In this document: piece after piece, positions 47,344-57,742 of the stretch
Numbering within the stretch: position 1 is the first letter of the stretch
Layout: each line of letters starts with the position of its first letter
From: Candidatus Zixiibacteriota bacterium
Lineage (GTDB): Bacteria; Zixibacteria; MSB-5A5; GN15; FEB-12
Assembly: GCA_022571985.1 (NCBI GenBank)
Contig: JACZWU010000005.1
Coordinates: 124,001-188,000 of the forward strand
DNA: 64,000 nucleotides
Reading direction: 5' to 3'
Translations under genes and position numbers: made by a program
Notes under the pieces: model-generated
The model's database searches: none
Told to the model about the DNA's origin: nothing
The model's input: only the letters and a program-made list of their open reading frames with translations

Positions 47344-49962
47344 ATGTCAAATATCGTTTCAAAATGCTTATTGATGGTCTTTTTGTCTACTGTCGTTCTG
47401 TCAGCTGAAAAAGCTAAGGGCCAATTTATCATTCCAAGAAACGCCTGGGAGCTTCCTGTTCCCTGTGTTTCGTCCCATGACGTCGGCAAATTCGTATTGG
47501 GTATATCCAACAAAGGCTACTTTGGGAATGGCGTAAATCCTAACTATTATGACTGCCTGGTGGGAAGCAAGCATCTACGAGGGAGTGAGTATCCAGCCGG
47601 GTCTGGCATTAAATATATGAGATATGGTGCAATTTGGGTCGGAGGCGTTACGGGACAGGACACGCTGGTTACAGAAGGCTTCTACGGCGGATTTTTTGAG
47701 CCGTCGGATTTTCATAATCACCCTCCTTATTCAGAATTTAATCCGGATGATCTTCCATTAGAGGGGCTTCAAAGAAAATCAAGCATCAGAGGGTCGCCGT
47801 ATTTTGAAGAGGATGCTGTCTCCGAGCAGGATGTGATTGCTGTCTATACTGATACCATCGTGATAAAGTTTAACCCATTTGACGGTCATGAGGGCGTAAG
47901 AGATTTTCTGGATTTTCGGCATCATCAGCCACTATTTATTGAAGTAACCCAGCGTTCATATGCCTGGTCGTTATCCTATGCCGAAGATATTGTTCTGTTT
48001 GATCTGTCTATTAAAAATATAGGAGAGCAGCCAATTCGAAGTTTTGCAATCGGTTTACATCATGCCGTAGTTGCTGGCTATCTGCCCGCTGAGCGAAACG
48101 CTCGTGGCCTTTCTGAAATGACCGGATTTGTCAGACACTTCCGAGCAGAAAGTGAGTGTGAGTTTCTTGATACTTTTAATCTGATGTGGATGGCAGACAA
48201 CGATGGCGACCCGATAAACGGTAATTTTACCGAAGTGCCGTTACCCGATACTGCCGGACTTCTTACTAAATCTGTCAGGGATGTATTAGGTGTTTCTTTT
48301 ATTTCTCGGCCAAATGAACGAAAAGTGAATTTTAACTGGTGGACGTTCCTGCCGGATATTGGTCCCACAATGCGTGGAAATTTCCGCGATTTTTAAACCG
48401 AAGGTTGGGGCGGGCCGAAAGGAGACAGAAGTAAATACTTCCAGATGACAAATGGTGAAGTAGACTACGAAACCGCCCAGGCCAAAAAGATAACACCCTA
48501 CAACTTAAACTGGATATATCCCGATCAAACCTGGGCGACAGATGTGGCAGATGGGGCATGGGCATTACAATGTTTACTTTCTCTTTCTGATGGATCAGTT
48601 GGTCCCGGCGGCACTTACCGGGTTGTCTTTGCCATGACCATGGGTGAAAACTTTCACACCACTCCTGATAATCTAAAAAACCTGCCTGATGACCCCGACG
48701 CCTACTATGCCAATCTCGATTTTTCTGATTTAATAAAAAACGCCCAATGGGCCAGATGGATTTACGACAACCCCGGTATCGACACCGACAACGATGGCTA
48801 CGCCGGGGAGTTTCGGGTCTGTGTTTTTGATTCGGTGCTTGATGCCAATAACAACTGGATAGCTACTGTAGCTGAGACAACCTGGTACAAAGGTGACGGC
48901 GTGCCCGATTGGCGGGCGGCTCTGCCGCCGCCGGCGCCAAAGATGTGGGTTACGCCGACTTTCAAAGGCATAAATATCAGGTTTAACGGACAGGAGTCAG
49001 AAAATACTCCTGATATTTTCACCAAGTTAATAGACTTTGAAGGCTATCGCATTTACCTGGCCCGCGATGACCGCGAGACAAGTTATTCGTTTATTGCGTC
49101 CTATGATATTGAAAATTTTGACAAGTATGTATACAACTACGAGAAACAGCCCTTTGCAGGCTGGGATTTACTCGATTTTCCGATGACCCTGCGGGAAATC
49201 AGATGTGCTTATGGGGCAGGCTGTGATGATAGTCTGTTTGACGTTTTTCAGTATAGACCAAGTTCCCCCTACGCTCACAGGAATTACCCTGAGTCACTTT
49301 TTTACTTTGAAAAGCACGAAGGCAATTCTTCAGAGTTTGGCGTTACCACTCCAATCACCAAACGATTCCCCAATGCCCCCGACCCGCGCGGACTTCCGGC
49401 AGATTCAATCACCGCAGACTTCTACACAGATGACGGTTATCTTAAATTTTTTGAGTATGAGTTTACCATCGAAAATATCATTCCGACTGTGGCTTATTAT
49501 GTCAGCGTGACGGCCATTGATTTTGGCTGGCCGAAATCTAATCTTGAGCCGCTGGAGACCTCGATAACAGAGAACGCCCAGCAAGTCTACGCTAGTATAG
49601 TTGACCCGGCAGTCGGCGCCGATAGTTTACGGATAGTCGTCTATCCTAATCCGTACCGTATCGATGCAAATTATCGCAGCAGAGGCTTCGAAGGTTTAAA
49701 TCAGGATGACCGCTGGAGCGAAAGAGTACGTCGGATTCATTTTGCCAATATACCGCCCAAGTGCACCATCAGCATATTTTCACTTGATGGCGATTTGGTC
49801 AGGGAGATTCGTCACGACAAAGACCCCGGCGACCCGACCGCCAGACATGCCGAGTGGGGACTAATCAGCCGCAATGGATTACGCGTAGTTTCGGGCTTGT
49901 ACTACTGGGTGGTGGAGTCGGACAGCCGGACAGAGATGGGGAAGCTGGTAATAATTATGTAG
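47344..49962 (+). pseudogene. Fourth paralog of the 6448-14407 family, interrupted by one in-frame TAA at 48394-48396
   Basis: ORFs 47338-48396 and 48445-49962 share a frame. Reading through gives …MRGNFRDF*TEGWGGPKGDRSKYFQMTNGEVDYETAQ…, matching …SFRDFGTGGLGTPEGDRNKYYLLRNQEFDYDQAY… of paralogs. Total length ~873 codons. Confidence 0.8.
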
Positions 49963-50210
49963 GGGCTGAATATATTCAGCCCAAAACAAGGGGCAGATGA
50001 GGACCAGTCTTGCGCTGGCCGCCCACGGAGTCTGAATTTCAAAGAAATCAAACATATTTGTCGAACTTTAGATACCTGTCGCACAAAAAACAACTTGGAA
50101 TAAAACTAAGAAAAGTTACCTTTCATTATATAAATTGATTCCAAGAATCAATTCCTCACCGCCGCGCTTACCATAGTGTGAATTATGTTTCTTAAAGGAG
50201 AGGTAATCCG

Positions 50211-52166
50211 ATGAAACAGTTAAAGATTCTAACAACTTCTATTGTTATTGCAATTACATCAACGATGTCAGTTCAATCTGTAGATTTAGGCAAAGTATTA
50301 ATCTTTGACATGCCCTTGGAGCAGCAGGCGAAAATGGGCGCTGTGCTGCCGGGGTCGGAGCTTTCTCGTGATGAGAAAGTCAAAATGGCAACATATCAAT
50401 TCGAGGCTGACACCTTAAAAGTTCTGGCAATTCCGGTTGATTGGTCTGACAGGCCACATGTTATCTCCAGAGAAACTCTGGACAGCATGCTTTTTTCAGT
50501 CGGAGTCTGGCCGGGCGGGTCAATGGCAGATTACTATAAAGAGATTTCGTATGGCAAGATGACAATAGTCGGAGATGTCCTGGATTGGTTCAATGCCGGC
50601 TCATATCCCGGCGGCAATTTTTACGACTTTGAATCATACCTGCCCGCGATAGACGCTCTGGTAGATTTTTCGCAATATGACGGTGATAATGACGGCAATG
50701 TCGATGCCGTAGTTTTCGTTCGCTCCGGAATGGGTGAAGAAGATACCCGAAATCCTGACGATATCTGGTCATTCGCTTTTATCTATCCTTTGGGCGGCGG
50801 TCCCGGACCTTATGACGGCATGCGAATCCCCAGGTGGAACTGTTCGCCGGAGCTCAAACCTCTGCGTGATTCAACAGATCCGAGATACTTTTCCGGATAT
50901 TCAGAAATTAACGGTGTCCGCGTATATGCTCATGAACTGGGACACAATCTCGGCCTGCCTGATTTGTACGATTATGATTCAAAGCTTGACAGCATAACTT
51001 ACAGAACGCCCAATGACGCCAATGATCATCCTTTGATGGATTGGTGCTCTATGGGTTATTATGGCTACGGAATTTTTGCCATAGGTGCGACCTATAACTC
51101 TACACATTTTTGCGGCTGGAGCAAACTGCAGCTGGGCTGGGTAGAGCCGATAATTCTTGTGGGCGAATACAATGACCTGGTGATATATGACATTGAAACT
51201 CATCCTGAGAGTTCTCTTTACAAAATCCCTATCGATCCCGCTACCGGAGAGTATTTCTTGTTAGAGTACCGCAACCCGAATGCTGCCGGCATTTTTGACA
51301 AACTTGATGCCGATTTCAGCTGCTTTTTCTGGTCGGATCTCACTTACGGCAATGACCCTCTCAAGCGAGGACTGCTCATTACTCACATTGATGATTCTGT
51401 TTCCATATGGTATAATAACGGCCGGCCTAACTACAAAGTGATAGTCGAAGATGCCGGTTACAATCCGGCCATAGATCAGTTTTCTAATCCGGAAGGTCAC
51501 GTTACCGACAGCGCCGAATGGTGGTATCCCTGGGAAACTCGCAAAGGGGCTCCGTTTACTTCCGAAGTTGCCGGCAAAGAAACATTTGGTCCGTCTACCA
51601 CGCCCAACAGTAACAGCTATTCCGGACCGACAGGCATTACCGTCACGGTTGACTCGATTGTAGGCGATAAACTTTATGCCTCGGTCAATAACCCCCTTAA
51701 TTTTGACGCCGATGGGGACAGCATTCTTGACTGGAACGATAATTGCCCTGACGATTATAACCCTCTTCAGACTGATATAGATGCTGATGCGGTTGGTGAT
51801 TCTTGCGATAATTGCCCTGCTCTGGCTAATTCAGACCAGAGCGATTCTGATTTTGACGGCATTGGTTCGGCATGCGACAATTGTCCGCTGGTAAGCAATG
51901 CGGACCAGGCGGATGCTGATAGCGACGGTATCGGCGATGTCTGCTGTTGCGTAGGAAATACAGGCGACCTGAATATCGATGGTGCTGATGCCAATATTCT
52001 GGACCTCACTTATCTGGTTGATTTTATCTTCCGTTTCGGTCCGAATACTAACTGTCCCGGTGAAGGAGACGCAAACGGCGACGGTATTCCAATGAATATC
52101 CTTGACCTGACTTATATTGTAGATTTTATATTCAGAAGCGGCCCGTCAGTTCCGGGCTGCTTATAA
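50211..52166 (+). CDS. Secreted M6-family (immune inhibitor A-like) metalloprotease with TSP3 repeats and dockerin-like tail
   Basis: YAHELGHNLGLPDLYDYD; DADGDSILDWNDNCPDDYNPLQTDIDADAVGDSCDNCP repeats; GDLNIDGADANILDLTYLVDFIFR… tail. Confidence 0.9.
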   Translation: MKQLKILTTSIVIAITSTMSVQSVDLGKVLIFDMPLEQQAKMGAVLPGSELSRDEKVKMATYQFEADTLKVLAIPVDWSDRPHVISRETLDSMLFSVGVWPGGSMADYYKEISYGKMTIVGDVLDWFNAGSYPGGNFYDFESYLPAIDALVDFSQYDGDNDGNVDAVVFVRSGMGEEDTRNPDDIWSFAFIYPLGGGPGPYDGMRIPRWNCSPELKPLRDSTDPRYFSGYSEINGVRVYAHELGHNLGLPDLYDYDSKLDSITYRTPNDANDHPLMDWCSMGYYGYGIFAIGATYNSTHFCGWSKLQLGWVEPIILVGEYNDLVIYDIETHPESSLYKIPIDPATGEYFLLEYRNPNAAGIFDKLDADFSCFFWSDLTYGNDPLKRGLLITHIDDSVSIWYNNGRPNYKVIVEDAGYNPAIDQFSNPEGHVTDSAEWWYPWETRKGAPFTSEVAGKETFGPSTTPNSNSYSGPTGITVTVDSIVGDKLYASVNNPLNFDADGDSILDWNDNCPDDYNPLQTDIDADAVGDSCDNCPALANSDQSDSDFDGIGSACDNCPLVSNADQADADSDGIGDVCCCVGNTGDLNIDGADANILDLTYLVDFIFRFGPNTNCPGEGDANGDGIPMNILDLTYIVDFIFRSGPSVPGCL

Positions 52167-52512
52167 GCAGATGCTTAGAGATGAACTAAAATTAGCTTGA
52201 CAGGTGTGCCTGCGTGTCCATATTTTAGGATAGTTAGGCTTTTGGGGAGCGGATACTATTTTAGCTCTCTGAATTTGACTTATAATCCAGAGAGCTTAGC
52301 TCAACAAATTCAATTCTTAAACGCGTCCCATAAGTATACATTACAATCAATTAACTTCTGACTCTGTTTGTGGGAACAGGATCAGGTAAGGCTATTGAAT
52401 TGAAAAATATCATCAGAAAGTTTTCCCCCAGGAATTTCGTAGAAGCGTTCTGTATGCTTCTATGAGCAATAGTTCCAGGGCTTTTGAGGCTTAAAATAAT
52501 TGGAGGATTAAA

Positions 52513-52992
52513 ATGCACCATGCCCCTAAAATGATAATCACAATAGTGTTGTCTTTTTGCCTTTGCATTTTAGGAATTACGGCCAAGGCGGTTACGATAC
52601 CCCAATCTACAGAGCAGCTGGTTGAAAATTCCAGCGACGTAATTAGAGGCAAAGTTCTAAGCCAGATTTCTCAATGGGATGAAACTCATACTTATATTTA
52701 TACTGCCGTTTCGATTGAGATTACTGAGATTCTGTTGGGCTCTGCTACTAAGGGAGCAACTATATCGGTTTACGTTCCCGGTGGAGTAGTAAATGACACC
52801 GGGCTCAGAGTTGAGCATGCTCCGGAATTCAAAGATGGTGAAGATGTCATACTGTTTCTGACTGAACTTGACAATCTCTACAGCGTGACCAGCTGGGAAA
52901 TGGGAAAATTCAGAATTGAAAATGCCAATGTTGTTGAGAAGAAACTGCCGGTGTCAGAATTTATTTCTGAAATTAAAGCGGCTAAACGTTAA
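52513..52992 (+). CDS. Small secreted hypothetical protein
   Basis: Signal peptide, RBS (ggagg) upstream; co-directional with and 23 bp before 53016. Confidence 0.75.
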   Translation: MHHAPKMIITIVLSFCLCILGITAKAVTIPQSTEQLVENSSDVIRGKVLSQISQWDETHTYIYTAVSIEITEILLGSATKGATISVYVPGGVVNDTGLRVEHAPEFKDGEDVILFLTELDNLYSVTSWEMGKFRIENANVVEKKLPVSEFISEIKAAKR

Positions 52993-53015
52993 CCCTAAAC
53001 TGTAAGGAGAATACG

Positions 53016-55724
53016 ATGAAAACAAAAAGATTTTGTCTCCTGGCAGCGGCTGGGTTAATTTTGCTCGGCCTGCTGACTGTAAGCTCTACCCAGGCATTCG
53101 ATTATACTGGCGCTGCCTGGTGCTGTGAGAATGAAATTATCTATTGTATAAACCCTCAAGAACCCGATACGGTCTGCGGACCCAACCCCCGAAGTATCAT
53201 AGATGTAGTCAATGCTGCCGCAGCTGCCTGGAATGCACAGGGTACGGCTTTTCAGCTGAGCTATGGCGGAACTACCACCAATCGCGGCTGTGTACCGGAT
53301 GCGTCACCGGATGGATTTTGTATCAGCCCGATGGATGGGCAAAACGTAGTTTCAATGGCAGCTTGTAAGATGCCGCCGGGTGTCCTGGCAACTGCTTTCT
53401 GGTGGTTTGTTACAACTCCGGGCGAGACCGAATGCTGTATAATTGAAGCTGACATCTGTTTCTCGCAGGACTTTTCCTGGTTTAAGGATCAGGATTCGTT
53501 AGCCTGTCCGGATAGCTGCTACGATATGCAAAGTGTGGCCACACATGAGTTCGGCCACTGGGCCTCTCTGGGTCATGAAGAACATGTGCCACCAGCGTTG
53601 CCAACACCGGTTATGTTTTCATCTTTCGCATTCTGTGAAGCCCGCAGGTCAATTACGGCTGATGACGCCGCCGGACTGGACTTTATTTACGATGCTACTG
53701 GTGTCATCGTTTCTTCATTGCGTTGTGTTCTATTTCATGACCACCCGGCTTACACAGGTTCTCCGAAGACCCCGATGTTCATGAACTGTTCATCCACCGC
53801 CTGTGAAGGTGGCGGCGAATGCCCTGCGGGTAAACCGTTCTGTGACAGCACAACATACGATCCCTGTCTGCTGATTTGTCCTCAGTCTGATGTGGTTTTC
53901 CGGGTCACAGTCAAAGACAGCTGCGGTAACCCCATCTGTGATTCTCTTGGAACATTCTTAGATTTCAGTGGTTGTCCGCTGGCAATCCCATGCCCCGGTG
54001 AAGAGCCCGACTGGCCGCTTGTTTTCCCGGATTCATGTGATCCCGCTTCTGGCACACACTTTTTTACTGTAGATGCAAGTATTAAAGATTGCGATATATG
54101 CGAGGCGGCTCTGTTTATTGACAGTCAGTTTTGCGTAACTGTTCCAACCCGCTTCCTGGACAACGATGGCGACTTGTGCGTAACGAATGCTGACTTTGAT
54201 GGCGGTAGAATCTGTGATGATTTAAACTGCAACTTCGGTAGTGATCCTGAGGACCAAATCATTTGGGCTGCACACGAAGGGCACTGCTGTCCAGACGTTA
54301 CTCCCGACAGTTGCTGTGAGTACCACAAGTCCCCATACCTTGATTACGCACCCAACGGCATGCCCGACTTTGACCAGAAAGCGGCAGCTCACTGGGTAGA
54401 CGTAGGTGGCCATTGGTCGCATTGCGGCCCTGTTGCGGTTGCAAATTGTCTGTGGTGGTTTGATTCTAAATTTGAACCGAATCCGGTTGACCCAAGACCG
54501 TTTGGGACTACCCCGCCAAATGACGGTTATGATTTAGTTACGACTTATGCAGGGACTCTGGATGACCATGATACAAGTACGGTAGTACCTTTGGTAGATG
54601 AACTTGCGGCATTTATGAATACCAACAATCCGGCAATCGGTCGAGGTACTAACATAGACAGCCTCGTTTCGGGTACAAGACAGTATATTGCTTCTAAAGG
54701 ATTGTCTGCTGAGTATAAAGATACTTTAGCAGCCTGGCCGAGTTATTCATACATAAGAGATGAAGTATTAAAGAGTTGTGATGTAATTCTGCTTCTGGGG
54801 ATTTACTCGGATCTCGGCGGAGGCAACTGCTGTCGCATCGGCGGTCACTATGTAACCGTCGCGGGTGTTTGTACTACTGACTTCAAAATATGTATCTCCG
54901 ACCCGTTCTTTGATGAACTGGAAGGCGAACCGCCGGCAGGTTCCGCCCATGGGGCCACAGTTCACAATGATGCTTTTAACGTCAGCGGTCCGCATGGACA
55001 AATTCAGCATGACCAGTATGGTCTTGCTGCAGCCGGATTCGGCTGTATTGACGGGGGAGTAACAGCTGAAATAGTCAGCGGCTATCCTGTATCGTCAGAC
55101 CTGGCCAATTTTGAAAACCAAAACGGAGAGGCAGCTTGTGGCTTTGACCAGCCGTTTGTCGTAATTGAATACGCTTACGTAATCTGCCCGGATACTACGA
55201 CCTGCCCGGATGCTGACAACGATGGCGTTTGTGACCCAGATGACAACTGCCCGAATGTGTTTAACCCGGGTCAAGTTGATTCTGATGGCGACGGTGTTGG
55301 TGATAGCTGCGATATCTGTCCGGGTGGAGATGATAATATTGACTCAGACGGCGACACCGTACCGGATTTCTGTGACCGTTGTCCTGGCTTTGATGATTTG
55401 CAAGATGGCGATGGTGACGGTGTACCTGACAGTTGCGACAATTGTCCGGTAAACTTTAATCCCGGACAGGAAGACCTCGATAATGACGGCGTTGGAGATG
55501 CTTGTTGCTGCATTGGCATACGAGGAGATTTGAATGGTGATGGAACGCCAAGTAATATTCTCGACTTGACCTTTGCAGTGGACAGGATTTTCCGAGGAGG
55601 TCCGCCTGCTGATTGTCCGAATGAAGGAGACGTAAACGCGGATGGCTCTACTTCAAACATTCTTGATTTGACGTATCTTGTTGACAGGATATTCAGAGGA
55701 GGGCCGCTACCTCCGCCATGCTGA
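53016..55724 (+). CDS. Secreted dual-protease protein: matrixin-like metalloprotease + C39-like cysteine peptidase domain + TSP3 repeats + dockerin-like tail
   Basis: HEFGHWASLGHEE (HExxHxxxxxH); GHWSHCGPVAVANCLWWF…CRIGGHYVTVAGVC…ISDPFFDE; DxDxDGVxDxxDNCP repeats; GDLNGDGTPSNILDLTFAVDRIFRGGP… tail. Confidence 0.85.
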   Translation: MKTKRFCLLAAAGLILLGLLTVSSTQAFDYTGAAWCCENEIIYCINPQEPDTVCGPNPRSIIDVVNAAAAAWNAQGTAFQLSYGGTTTNRGCVPDASPDGFCISPMDGQNVVSMAACKMPPGVLATAFWWFVTTPGETECCIIEADICFSQDFSWFKDQDSLACPDSCYDMQSVATHEFGHWASLGHEEHVPPALPTPVMFSSFAFCEARRSITADDAAGLDFIYDATGVIVSSLRCVLFHDHPAYTGSPKTPMFMNCSSTACEGGGECPAGKPFCDSTTYDPCLLICPQSDVVFRVTVKDSCGNPICDSLGTFLDFSGCPLAIPCPGEEPDWPLVFPDSCDPASGTHFFTVDASIKDCDICEAALFIDSQFCVTVPTRFLDNDGDLCVTNADFDGGRICDDLNCNFGSDPEDQIIWAAHEGHCCPDVTPDSCCEYHKSPYLDYAPNGMPDFDQKAAAHWVDVGGHWSHCGPVAVANCLWWFDSKFEPNPVDPRPFGTTPPNDGYDLVTTYAGTLDDHDTSTVVPLVDELAAFMNTNNPAIGRGTNIDSLVSGTRQYIASKGLSAEYKDTLAAWPSYSYIRDEVLKSCDVILLLGIYSDLGGGNCCRIGGHYVTVAGVCTTDFKICISDPFFDELEGEPPAGSAHGATVHNDAFNVSGPHGQIQHDQYGLAAAGFGCIDGGVTAEIVSGYPVSSDLANFENQNGEAACGFDQPFVVIEYAYVICPDTTTCPDADNDGVCDPDDNCPNVFNPGQVDSDGDGVGDSCDICPGGDDNIDSDGDTVPDFCDRCPGFDDLQDGDGDGVPDSCDNCPVNFNPGQEDLDNDGVGDACCCIGIRGDLNGDGTPSNILDLTFAVDRIFRGGPPADCPNEGDVNADGSTSNILDLTYLVDRIFRGGPLPPPC

Positions 55725-55754
55725 TAAGCTGAATGCTTTTCTTTTGAAATAGAC

Positions 55755-55795
55755 AACAGCCGCCTGACAACTAGAAAGTCAAGCGGCTGTTTTAT
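55755..55795 (+). terminator. Intrinsic terminator of the 52513-55724 operon
   Basis: AACAGCCGCcTGAC-aactagaaa-GTCAaGCGGCTGTTtta. Confidence 0.75.
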
Positions 55796-55821
55796 TAAAA
55801 GTCGTGCTATCAATGAACAAT

Positions 55822-55896
55822 AAAAAGAGGGTGCAGCTCTGGTTGGGCAGAGGGGGCTAGGAAACTACCCAGGGACAGCAGAGAGACACCCTCGAC
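55822..55896 (-). ncRNA. Candidate small structured RNA (~70-75 nt), unknown class
   Basis: Minus strand: TTGACA (55931-55926)-N16-TATATA (55909-55904), then GAGGGTG (55893-55887)…CACCCTC (55833-55827) closing stem, then TTTTT. Internal hairpins GGGTAG-TTTC-CTA(G)CCC and CTCTG-CCCAAC-CAGAG. Confidence 0.55.
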
Positions 55897-55947
55897 AATC
55901 TTTTATATACCAGATTCGATTATTTTGTCAAGATAGATTCCCCCAAA

Positions 55948-56661
55948 CTAAAACCGGGCAATTTTTACCGGAATTGTCAGGAAAGTCGCTTCTTCATTTT
56001 CTCCTGCAATCACTTTCAATGTGAAATTAGAAAGGTAAGTTCCTTTGCCTAATTTAGGATTAGGAGACAACGAAAGCTCCAGCGTTTCGCCCTTTTCAGC
56101 TTCGGCTTTGATAATTTCCACTGTAAAGCTGCTGTCGTACTGTCTTTCCAGCTCCAGACTTATCTTATCAAAAAATTTATTCGGAATCTTAACTGTTTTC
56201 TTTTTATGATTCGGTAAAAAGAAAACAGAAAAAGGATTAGGTTTTAAGCCATTCATCCATTGTCCGACATTCGCCAGATAAATCAGGCTGACAGTTTTTT
56301 TCTCAGGAACACTCATGTAAATTTTGAATTTTCTGTTAACCGGACCGTAAAAGTCTTTGGTGTCAAAGGTCAATACGAAATCAAGAGTATCACCTCTTTC
56401 CACCCATTCTTTTCCAAATCTGACCGCAGAACAGTCGCAGGGAACATTAACACTATCTATTCTGATTCGCTTTAAGCCGCTGTTGATCACTTTGAATTTG
56501 TGAAACAGCTTATACTCTATGCCTACATGACCAAAATCAAAATACTCTTCGACAACAGTTACCGCCTGAGCTGAGAGTAACTGACTTGTAATCGCTAAAG
56601 TAAAACCAATGGCCAGCAGCAATCTTAATTTTGAATTCTTAATTATTTTGTGCATTCTCAA
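55948..56661 (-). CDS. DUF1573-family secreted protein
   Basis: YFDFGHVGIEYKLFHKFKVINSGLKRIRIDSVNVPCDCSAV… typical DUF1573 layout. Confidence 0.75.
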   Translation of the reverse strand: MRMHKIIKNSKLRLLLAIGFTLAITSQLLSAQAVTVVEEYFDFGHVGIEYKLFHKFKVINSGLKRIRIDSVNVPCDCSAVRFGKEWVERGDTLDFVLTFDTKDFYGPVNRKFKIYMSVPEKKTVSLIYLANVGQWMNGLKPNPFSVFFLPNHKKKTVKIPNKFFDKISLELERQYDSSFTVEIIKAEAEKGETLELSLSPNPKLGKGTYLSNFTLKVIAGENEEATFLTIPVKIARF

Positions 56662-57626
56662 ATAAACCCCTGTTCTTTCATCCAGTCGTCATTGTAACAT
56701 TTGCTCAGATATCTGATGCCGGAGTCTGCAAATATACCTACCATAAAAGAATCTGGTTTTGCGCTTCGGGCAACTATTTCCATGGCACAGGCAACGGTTC
56801 CCGAAGATCCTCCGCATGAAATCCCCTCGGTTTTAGAAACAAGGCGGGCACGATTAAAAGAGTCTTTGTCTGAAACAGAAATCAGTTCATCTATGACATC
56901 TTTATCAAGCGCTCCGGTTATCACATCAGAACCGATACCTTCAAGCTGGTACAGCTCTCCTTCGATTATTTTCCCACTTTTAACATACTCCGCAAATATT
57001 GATCCTTCGGGGTCTACAGCGATAATTCTGACATCCGGGTTCTTCTCTTTTAAGTACCGGCCGGTTCCAGATAGTGTCCCGCCGGTGCCTATTCCGCAGA
57101 CAAAATGAGTTATTTTACCATCGGTGTCATGCCATAGTTCGGGACCGGTTGTCTGATAGTGGGCTTCTATATTTTCTTTATTGTCATATTGATTAAGGTC
57201 AAAGTAGCCGTGTTCTTCACAGAGTTTTCGGGCAATCATATAATGATTCTCCGGAGAATCATGAGGCGCTTCTGTAGGAGTTACTATAACTTTCGCCCCA
57301 AACGAACGAATAAGATCGGTTTTCTCCTGACTGGTTTTTTCCGGGGTGGTGATGATTGATTTTAGGCCCAGGACCGAGGCTGTCATAGCCAGCGAAGATC
57401 CGGTGTTGCCGGAACTATTATCCACAACCGTATCGCCCGGCTTCAGGCGTCCCTCAGAAATTGCTTTTTTAAGAATATAGGCTGTCATCCGGTCTTTTAC
57501 TGAACCGCTGGGGTTTAAAAATTCAAGTTTTGCGTAGGCTTTTGGACCGCCTTCGGGAATGCCAGTTTTGAGGCGCACAAGTGGCGTCTTACCAATCAAT
57601 TCCAAGATGTCTTCAAAAGTATTCAT
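56658..57626 (-). CDS. Cysteine synthase / PLP-dependent O-acetylserine sulfhydrylase-like
   Basis: IGKTPLVRL, LNPSGSVKDR (PLP Lys), DNSSGNTGSSLAM, GIGTGGTLSGTGRYLKEKNPDVRIIAVDPEGS. Confidence 0.9.
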   Translation of the reverse strand: MNTFEDILELIGKTPLVRLKTGIPEGGPKAYAKLEFLNPSGSVKDRMTAYILKKAISEGRLKPGDTVVDNSSGNTGSSLAMTASVLGLKSIITTPEKTSQEKTDLIRSFGAKVIVTPTEAPHDSPENHYMIARKLCEEHGYFDLNQYDNKENIEAHYQTTGPELWHDTDGKITHFVCGIGTGGTLSGTGRYLKEKNPDVRIIAVDPEGSIFAEYVKSGKIIEGELYQLEGIGSDVITGALDKDVIDELISVSDKDSFNRARLVSKTEGISCGGSSGTVACAMEIVARSAKPDSFMVGIFADSGIRYLSKCYNDDWMKEQGFI

Positions 57627-57716
57627 GTTGCTAAGTTTAAGAGTTAAAGTTTATACAATTCACTTTGGTTTTTCAACAACTTTATGTGTAAAACAAGAGC
57701 AGGTCTTTATAGTTGA

Positions 57717-57742
57717 CAATTTCCTGCGGCGCCGGGAAATTG
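57717..57742. promoter_or_regulatory. 26-bp inverted repeat in divergent intergenic region
   Basis: CAATTTCC-tg-CGGCGCCG-GGAAATTG; nested perfect palindrome CGGCGCCG, overlapping a TTGACA box (57713-57718). Confidence 0.55.

Noticed and set aside
48394-48396. Selenocysteine or pyrrolysine recoding at the internal stop
   Set aside because: The codon is TAA, not TGA or TAG, and paralogs have Gly at that position; no SECIS-like or PYLIS-like element evident.
48397-48444. Frameshift between the two halves of the fourth paralog
   Set aside because: Both halves are in the same frame and the intervening codons align to paralogs; only the TAA interrupts.
55822-55896. Identification of the small RNA candidate as SRP (4.5S) or 6S RNA
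   Set aside because: No GGAAGCAGCC-type SRP apical motif, and far too short for 6S with its central bubble.
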